From the NCBI GenBank assembly GCA_964529715.1, contig CAZGXI010000035.1:1-56220 (forward strand): a stretch of 56,220 nucleotides of DNA, in the 5' to 3' direction. The stretch comes from CAZGXI01 sp964529715. GTDB taxonomy: Bacteria > Chloroflexota > Anaerolineae > Aggregatilineales > Ch27. The notes beneath the pieces are model-generated. The model did not search any database, had not been told where the DNA came from, and saw only the letters and a program-made list of their open reading frames with translations. Shown one piece after another: positions 49,498 to 56,220 of the stretch (its first letter is position 1; the number at the start of each line of letters is the position of its first letter). The translations under genes were made by a program, and so were the position numbers.

Positions 49498-50508
49498 TTA
49501 CTCCGGCCCGGCCAGCCCGGTGGCAATCGCGGCGGCAGCGGCGGCCACGACTTCGGCGGCCATCTCCACCTTCTCCGGCACAACATTCTCGTACACGTCG
49601 CCGGGCGTGTGCATCACGTCGCCCGCTTCCGTTTCCTGGCCCCACCAGGGATTCTCGCCGCCCTCCCACAGCCACGCTTCAAAGTAGGCGACGGGCACGC
49701 CTTCCAGCACGAAAGCGTAGTGATCGCTCCAATCGCCCGTGAAGCCGCCCCAGGTTTCGTCCGGCGTGGTGCCGAGCGGCAGATTCATCTCGGCGGCCAG
49801 GTCCAGCGCCAGGTCGCGCACCCAGGTCGGACCGCCCACGATCTCCGGCGCGGCGTCCTCGTCGTCCGGCCAGGTGATCTCTGCCCCGGCGTAGACGTTG
49901 AGGTTCGCGCCCACGCCGACCGAGTCGAGGTTGAGCATGGCGATCACGTTACCGATTTCATCGCCCAGGCTTTCCACGTACACGTCCGCGCCGGATGGGT
50001 CGCCGCCTTCTTCCGCGCCGAAGGCGATGAACACCAATGTGTGCAGTGTGTCCAGGTCGGCCAGGGCTTCGGCGGCGGCGAGCATGGCCGCCACACCGGA
50101 GGCGTTATCTCCTGCGCCTGTGCCGTCTGTGACCGAGTCCATGTGCGCGCCGACCACGACCATCTCCTCGTCGCCGGGAAGGGTGGCGATCACGTTGCGG
50201 GAGGTGACGGCCTCACCCTCGGCGTCTTCCTCCTCGGCGGGCGCGACGGTCTCGAATTCCTGGATTTCGACCTCGTAGCCCCAGTCTGCAAAGGCGGCGG
50301 CGATGTAGTCGGCGGCCTCGGCCTCTTCGTCGCTGCCCATCGGACGTGCGCCGATGTCCACCGACAACGCCTCGACGTGGGTCATCACCATGTCGGCGTC
50401 GATCCGCGCGGCGACATCCGGCAGGCCACCCTGGGCCGTCGTCATCGCCGGGGCGGGCAGCAGCAGAACCAACAGGGCCGCGAGAATCACGAATCTCCGG
50501 TGCAGCAT
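49498..50508 (-). CDS. Secreted M28-family zinc aminopeptidase
   Basis: The 336-residue protein has an N-terminal signal peptide (MLHRRFVILAALLVLLLPAP, cleavage near AQG). The M28 di-zinc site comprises GAHMDSV (His, Asp), GAGDNASG (bridging Asp), FGAEEGG (catalytic and ligand Glu), LNLDSVG (Asp) and DVMHTPGD (His). The mature protein is strongly acidic, rich in E and D. It would clip N-terminal residues from peptides outside the cell, feeding the amino acid importers encoded nearby. GGAGG precedes ATG 50508. It is divergent from the GH43 gene; TACAAT boxes on both strands lie in the 163-base gap (50548-50553 minus, 50595-50600 plus). Confidence 0.94.
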   Translation of the reverse strand: MLHRRFVILAALLVLLLPAPAMTTAQGGLPDVAARIDADMVMTHVEALSVDIGARPMGSDEEAEAADYIAAAFADWGYEVEIQEFETVAPAEEEDAEGEAVTSRNVIATLPGDEEMVVVGAHMDSVTDGTGAGDNASGVAAMLAAAEALADLDTLHTLVFIAFGAEEGGDPSGADVYVESLGDEIGNVIAMLNLDSVGVGANLNVYAGAEITWPDDEDAAPEIVGGPTWVRDLALDLAAEMNLPLGTTPDETWGGFTGDWSDHYAFVLEGVPVAYFEAWLWEGGENPWWGQETEAGDVMHTPGDVYENVVPEKVEMAAEVVAAAAAAIATGLAGPE

Positions 50509-50671
50509 CGTTTCCTCCTTGTACGAGTTCGCCGTTGGACGCTTCCATTGTAACGCGCGCCAGGGCAGACGCTACCGGAGGATGCCACAGGCGGTACAAT
50601 GGCCTGGGGGCAGGGGATGCACTCTTGCCCCCTGCCGCGCGCCGACTTTCACCTCCCCAGGAAGGAATGCC

Positions 50672-52203
50672 GTGAGCTACCGCAATCCCGTGATTCCGGG
50701 CTTTCATCCCGATCCGAGCGTGTGCCGGGTTGGGGAAGATTATTATCTCGTCACGAGCAGTTTCGAGTACTTTCCCGGCGTGCCGATCTTTCACAGCCGT
50801 GACCTGGTTCACTGGCGGCAGATCGGTCACTGCCTGACCCGTCCCAGTCAGCTTCCGCTGGAACGCGCGCCGAGTTCGACCGGCATCTATGCCCCCACGA
50901 TCCGCCATCACGACGGCATGTTCTACATGGTCACGACCAACGTCTCCGACGGCAGGCACTTGTACGTCTCCACCCAGGACCCAGCGGGCGAATGGTCCGA
51001 GCCGGTGTGGGTGGACGTGCGCGACCAGATCGGCGGCTCGATTGACCCTTCGCTCTTTTTCGACGATGACGGCGCGGTTTACCTCACCTGCACCGTGCCG
51101 GGGTGGAGGATTTTTCAGGCACAGATCGACCTTGCCAGCGGCAAACTGCTCACGGAGCCGTGCCTGATCTCGCGTGGGACCGGCAACCGCTGGCCCGAAG
51201 GCCCTCACCTCTACAAGATCGGCGGCCTTTACTACCTGATGCTGGCCGAGGGCGGCACCGAATACGGCCACCTGGAAAGCATTGCGCGGGGAGAAAGCCC
51301 CTGGGGGCCGTTCGAGCCATGCCCGCACAACCCGATCCTGACCCACCGCAACGTCGAGTCGCCCATTCAGGCCACCGGCCACGCTGACCTGATTCAGGCG
51401 CATGATGGCTCGTGGTGGCTGGTCTTTCTGGCAGTGCGGCCCAACGGCTACCCGCCATGCTATCACCTGGGCCGTGAGACCTTCCTGGCCCCGGTGACGT
51501 GGACTGCCGACGGCTGGCCGGTCGTGGGAGACGGTGGCAAGGTCGCCCTGGACATGGACGCGCCGACTCTGCCGCTGCACCCCTGGCCTGCGCCGCCCGC
51601 CCGCGACGACTTCGACGCCCCCGCCCTGGCGCTGCAATGGAACTTCCTGCGCAACCCGCGCGCAGGAGACCGGTCATTGGCAGAACGGCCCGGCTGGCTG
51701 CGTCTGAAAGGATCGGCTGTAACCCTGGACGACGTGGATTCGCCCGCGTTCGTGGGTCGCAGGCAGCAGCACTTCGCCTGCCGCGCGGCGACGCTGATCG
51801 ACTTCGCGCCGGGACGCGACGGCGAAGAGGCCGGGTTGACCGTGCGGATGAACGAGCGCCACCACGCCGAGATCGCGGTCACGCGCCGCCTGGGACAACG
51901 CCGCGTCGTGGTGCGGCAGCGCATCGGCAGCCTGGCAGCAGAGATCGCAGGCGTGGACGTGGAGCCGGGGCCACTGGTGCTGGAAATCCGCGCCGACCGC
52001 GACACCTACCGCTTCGGCTGCGCGCCGGTCGGTGAGGACGTGCGCCTGATCGCCAGCGCCGAGACGCGCTATCTGTCCACCGAAGTTGCCGGGGGATTCA
52101 CCGGCGTTTACCTGGGCCTGTACGCGACAGGGCGCGGCTGCCCGGCCCTGGCCCCGGCGGATTTCGACTGGTTCGACTATACGGCATTTGAGGAGAGCGA
52201 AGC

Positions 52204-52207
<4 letters not shown>
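50672..52207 (+). CDS. Glycoside hydrolase family 43 (beta-xylosidase/alpha-L-arabinofuranosidase type)
   Basis: The 511-residue inverting glycosidase has the five-bladed propeller motifs NPVIPGFHPDPS (general base Asp14), GGSIDPSLFFDDDG (Asp125) and RWPEGPHLYKIGGLYYLM (general acid Glu176). A C-terminal concanavalin-like domain (about 315-505), as in GH43 beta-xylosidases, follows. No signal peptide is present. GTG 50672 with GGAAGGA upstream was chosen; the long open frame upstream is not coding. It overlaps the next gene by four bases (GTGA), so both are made together. Confidence 0.94.
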
Positions 52208-53535
<1,328 letters not shown>

Positions 53536-53693
53536 CCGTTTGCGCGGACTGCCGCCGGGGAAAATCGCTCCCATCCCTCAACGATTCTGTTGGCCGATCT
53601 TCAACGGAGCTTTACCAAAACGACACAATGCCGCCGTATGCTATGGGCGTGTTGAACGTTGAAGAATGGCAAGACTCGAAAGGGAGTGTACAG

Positions 53694-54302
53694 ATGTTCA
53701 AGAATCGGTGGGTACGGATCGGTCTGGTTGCAGTCGTAGCTGTAGGAGTGCTGACGCTGGCGCTTATGACCCCGCTGGGCGCGGCCCAGGCTCAAGGCGG
53801 CCCCAATGGGCGCGGTCCCGGTGGTCCTGGCGGACCGGCAAACGGCGGCAACGGGTTCGGCGGGTATGGTCCGGGGGCCGGCGTGCCGCTGGCGGCGAAT
53901 GGGGAACTGACGGAAGCAGCGACCCAGGCGCTGGCGGCGGGCATTCAGGACGAATACAACGCCTATGCAGTCTACCAGGCCGTGATTGACCAGTTTGGCC
54001 CGGTCGCGCCTTTTGTTCGCATCCAGGCCGCCGAAGCACAGCACATCGCGGCGCTGGAACGGGCTTTTACGCGCTACGGCCTTCCCGTACCGGAGGCACA
54101 GCCGCTGACCGAAATTCCTCAGTTCGATACGCTGGCCGATGCGTGCGCAGCGGGTATCCAGGCGGAGACGATGAACTTCGCGCTGTACGACCAGTGGATC
54201 GCCCAGGTGCAGGAGTACCCCGACCTCGTGCGGGTGTTCACCGCGCTGCGCAATGCCTCGCAGAATAATCACCTGCCCGCGTTTGAACTGTGCGCCGGGT
54301 AG
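53694..54302 (+). CDS. Exported DUF2202 ferritin-like protein
   Basis: The 202-residue protein has a signal peptide (MFKNRWVRIGLVAVVAVGVL, cleavage near AQAQ), a Gly/Pro/Asn-rich stretch (residues 35-65) and a DUF2202 domain: AAGIQDEYNAYAVYQAVIDQ, RIQAAEAQHIAALERAFTRY, then a second half with AETMNFALYDQWIAQVQEYP and FTALRNASQNNHLPAFELCA. The E..Y and E..H pairs fit a ferritin-like four-helix bundle with a carboxylate/histidine metal site. Biological role is unknown. GGGAG lies seven bases before ATG 53694. Confidence 0.85.
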   Translation: MFKNRWVRIGLVAVVAVGVLTLALMTPLGAAQAQGGPNGRGPGGPGGPANGGNGFGGYGPGAGVPLAANGELTEAATQALAAGIQDEYNAYAVYQAVIDQFGPVAPFVRIQAAEAQHIAALERAFTRYGLPVPEAQPLTEIPQFDTLADACAAGIQAETMNFALYDQWIAQVQEYPDLVRVFTALRNASQNNHLPAFELCAG

Positions 54303-54343
54303 CCGGGACAGCAGGGCGACCCAGGTTGCAGACTCAGAGCAAT

Positions 54344-54377
54344 GCAGCGGCGGTCACAGCAGGCCGCCGCTGCGCTT
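54344..54377 (+). terminator. Terminator of the DUF2202 gene
   Basis: GCAGCGGCGG (54344-54353) pairs with CCGCCGCTGC (54364-54373), followed by GCTTTT. It lies between the convergent DUF2202 and nagA genes. Confidence 0.75.
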
Positions 54378-54394
54378 TTCCAGAAGACGGGCGT

Positions 54395-55558
54395 TTACGC
54401 CCGATACACCACCTCGCCCTCGACCATCGTCAGGCGCACGCAGCCCTCGGCGTCGAGCAGCACCAGGTCGGCGTCGTGCCCGACGGCCAGCATCCCCTTG
54501 CGGTCTGCGATCCCCATCTGCCGCGCGGCGTTGAGGCTGGCAAGCGGCCACGCCTGAGAGAGCGTCAGTTTTGCCGCCGCCATGATGTTGCGCAGCGCCG
54601 CATCCATCGTCAGGATGCTGCCTGCCAGTGTGCCGTCCGGCAGGATCACGCGGCCATTTTTGACGCGCATGATGCGATCTTCCAGGGGATATTCCCCGTC
54701 CGGCATCCCGGTCGGGCTGACGGCGTCCGTCACCAGGATCACCCGGTCGCGCCCTTTTGTCCGCACGACGAGGTTCATCACCACCGGGTGCACGTGGATT
54801 CCGTCGGCGATCAATTCGCAGATGATGGCATCTTCGGTGAGCACCGCCCCAACTGTGCCGGGATTGCGGTGGTGTAGGCCGACCATCGCATTGAAGACGT
54901 GCGTCACCTGGCGCAGGCCCAACTGCACGGCGCAGGCGATTTCTTCTGGCCCGGCTTCGGTGTGTGCGGCAGAAACGGTGATTCCGCGCCGCGTGGCCTC
55001 CTCGATCAGCCAGTGGTTTTCTGGAAATTCCGGCGCCAGCGCGATCAGGCGGATCACGCCCATGTCTAGCCAGGCCAATGCCTCTTCGCGGTCGGCCCGC
55101 CGCACGAAGCGGGGGTCCTGGGCGCCCTGCTTGCGCAGATTGACATATGGCCCTTCCAGGTGCGCACCCAGGATCGTTGCGCCGCCGGTGGGCTTGCCCA
55201 CCAGGGATCGGATGGCCTCCAACGCCGCTGTGATCTTCGAGCGGGACTCGGTCCAGGTGGTCGGCAAAAAAGCCGTCACGCCGTGCCGGGCGTAGAACTG
55301 CGCCATCACGCGCAGGCCTTCGGGGTCGGCGTCCATCGTGTCGTGGCCGAGTGCGCCGTGCACATGCATGTCGATGAAACCCGGCACGACGGCGCAGCCA
55401 GAGGCGTCGATCTGCGCGGCGCCGGGCAGATCGGGCGCGGCGCCGGCCCCCAATGCCGCGATTCGCCCCTTTTCCACCAGCAGCCAGCCGTTCAGTGCGT
55501 CGTCTTTGCCGTCCGGACACACGATTCGCCCGCCGTAGATTAACGTCTGCAATGCCAT
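54395..55558 (-). CDS. nagA: N-acetylglucosamine-6-phosphate deacetylase
   Basis: The 387-residue amidohydrolase converts GlcNAc-6-phosphate to glucosamine-6-phosphate in amino-sugar use and cell-wall recycling. It has FIDMHVHG (His65, His67), metal Glu135 in GAHLEGPYVN, His199 in SAAHTEA, His220 in THVFNAM and catalytic Asp278 in VTDAVSPTG. C-terminal NAARQMGIADRKGMLAVGHD and ADLVLLD are typical. ATG 55558 with GGAAGG upstream was preferred over a start seven codons earlier. It follows the kinase-like gene on the same strand by 58 bases. Confidence 0.96.
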   Translation of the reverse strand: MALQTLIYGGRIVCPDGKDDALNGWLLVEKGRIAALGAGAAPDLPGAAQIDASGCAVVPGFIDMHVHGALGHDTMDADPEGLRVMAQFYARHGVTAFLPTTWTESRSKITAALEAIRSLVGKPTGGATILGAHLEGPYVNLRKQGAQDPRFVRRADREEALAWLDMGVIRLIALAPEFPENHWLIEEATRRGITVSAAHTEAGPEEIACAVQLGLRQVTHVFNAMVGLHHRNPGTVGAVLTEDAIICELIADGIHVHPVVMNLVVRTKGRDRVILVTDAVSPTGMPDGEYPLEDRIMRVKNGRVILPDGTLAGSILTMDAALRNIMAAAKLTLSQAWPLASLNAARQMGIADRKGMLAVGHDADLVLLDAEGCVRLTMVEGEVVYRA

Positions 55559-55616
55559 GCGTCGTTTCCTTCCTTGCACAGGTAATCGCCGGGACGTGAT
55601 AGGCTGCGCCCCGGCG

Positions 55617-56220
55617 CTAATGTTGCACTAACTCCAATGCCAGCAGCGCCGCGCCGATCACGGGCGGATGCTGTGCCTTTACCAAAGGTATCTGCGGCAG
55701 GCGGCGGGCCAGGGCTGCCGCGAATTGCTCTGCCAGAAAGCTGTCTGGCGCGGTTAACAGGCTGCCGGCTAACGCCAGCGGCGCGGATTCCTGGGCTAGG
55801 GCGCGCAGGGTAGCCTCGACCTGGAGCACCAGGTCCTCGGCTGCCTGCACCACGATCCGTCGCGCTGGCGCATCGCCATCCCTGGCGGCGTTGCACACCA
55901 GCGGCGCCAGCGCCGCCAGGCTTCCCGGCTGAAATGTCCCACCGCGATAGAGCCAGCGGATCAGGGCTTCGGGATCGGGCAGGTTCAGCGCGGCCAATAG
56001 GTCCTGAGTCAGTCGGGTCGCCGGGCCGCGCCCGTCGTAGGCGTGCATCACAGCGCGCAGACCTGCGCTGCCGATGGCATAGCCGCTACCCTCATCGCCA
56101 ATCAGGTAGCCCCAGCCGCCGACCCGCACGGTCTGCCCTGACGGGCCGATGCCCCATGCGCCGCTGCCTGTGCCGGCTTCTAGCAACATTCCCTGCCGCC
56201 CACCGTGCGCGCCGACCAGG
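55617..56220 (-). CDS. BadF/BadG-type N-acetylglucosamine kinase-like protein (partial, runs off the window)
   Basis: The frame is open to the window edge and ends at TAG 55617-55619, giving the C-terminal 200 residues. GMLLEAGTGSGAWGI is the second phosphate-binding motif (AGTGS) of ASKHA kinases of the BadF/BadG/BcrA/BcrD family. GWGYLIGDEGSGYAIG is the signature of GlcNAc kinases and eukaryotic NAGK. LALAGSLLT and HPPVIGAALLALE are the late adenosine-site motifs. Adjacent nagA supports GlcNAc as substrate. The N-terminus lies beyond 56220. Confidence 0.9.
   Translation of the reverse strand, partial: LVGAHGGRQGMLLEAGTGSGAWGIGPSGQTVRVGGWGYLIGDEGSGYAIGSAGLRAVMHAYDGRGPATRLTQDLLAALNLPDPEALIRWLYRGGTFQPGSLAALAPLVCNAARDGDAPARRIVVQAAEDLVLQVEATLRALAQESAPLALAGSLLTAPDSFLAEQFAAALARRLPQIPLVKAQHPPVIGAALLALELVQH

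Noticed and set aside
50354..50671. N-terminal extension of the GH43 protein
   Set aside because: It overlaps the start of the divergent M28 gene and the intergenic promoter region. The family N-terminus (YRNPVIPGFHPDPS) begins at GTG 50672.

Overview
The window is GC-rich, densely packed bacterial DNA. Gene content points to the phylum Chloroflexota, probably an Anaerolineae-type lineage. This is inferred from a CcdA-TlpA fusion, DUF2085, PAC2, DUF4342 and HEAT-repeat proteins, Thr/Glu-Pro rich lipoprotein linkers, many glycoside hydrolases, and a diterpene synthase pair otherwise best known from Mycobacterium tuberculosis and Herpetosiphon. No rRNA is present to confirm it. Most starts were chosen by ribosome-binding sites; GTG starts are common and one TTG start is used.

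Layout. 1-610: a mobile-element scar (broken IS3-type orfA, C-terminal remnant of a large serine recombinase) abutting the 3' end of a tRNA-Asp gene. 700-9600: ordinary chromosome, with a Tat-exported protein, a CcdA-thioredoxin fusion, methyltransferases, a DUF2085 membrane protein, a decayed gene, two small proteins and a SERCA/PMR1-like calcium P-type ATPase. 9800-15300: moeA, a flavoprotein remnant, a LacI-family regulator and a GH3 glycosidase. 15500-16450: a PAC2 protein closed by a strong terminator.

16700-23800: a six-gene same-strand run. It encodes a FemAB/GNAT-like acyltransferase, a GT87-like membrane protein, a tuberculosinol-synthase-like (Rv3378c-like) protein, a class II diterpene cyclase with a DXDTT motif (Rv3377c-like), a membrane histidine kinase and a single-domain response regulator. 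This is the most notable system in the window: a probable bicyclic-diterpenoid pathway, with an unusual Asp-to-Asn change at the expected catalytic position of the class I partner.

23800-32100: housekeeping and small-molecule genes (nucleoside hydrolase, rnhB, a DUF692/MNIO-like protein, alpha/beta hydrolase, HAD phosphatase, tRNA-Gly, methyltransferase, signal peptidase I, ABC-2-like membrane protein, histone-deacetylase-family amidohydrolase). 32300-45500: two amino-acid ABC importers facing each other, a complete aapJQMP-type set on + and a complete livJHMGF-type set on -. The LivJ lipoprotein carries two tandem binding domains encoded by a direct repeat of about 1.1 kb that looks identical. 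LivM and AapM both have large extra regions. 45500-56220: DUF4342 and HEAT proteins, then a glycan-use region (GH2, M28 peptidase, GH43 overlapping a GH140/DUF4038 protein, nagA and an N-acetylglucosamine-kinase-like gene cut by the window edge), with a DUF2202 ferritin-like protein between.

A dispersed palindromic repeat family of about 95-135 bp occupies four intergenic gaps (9.7, 12.7, 26.4 and 47.0 kb).
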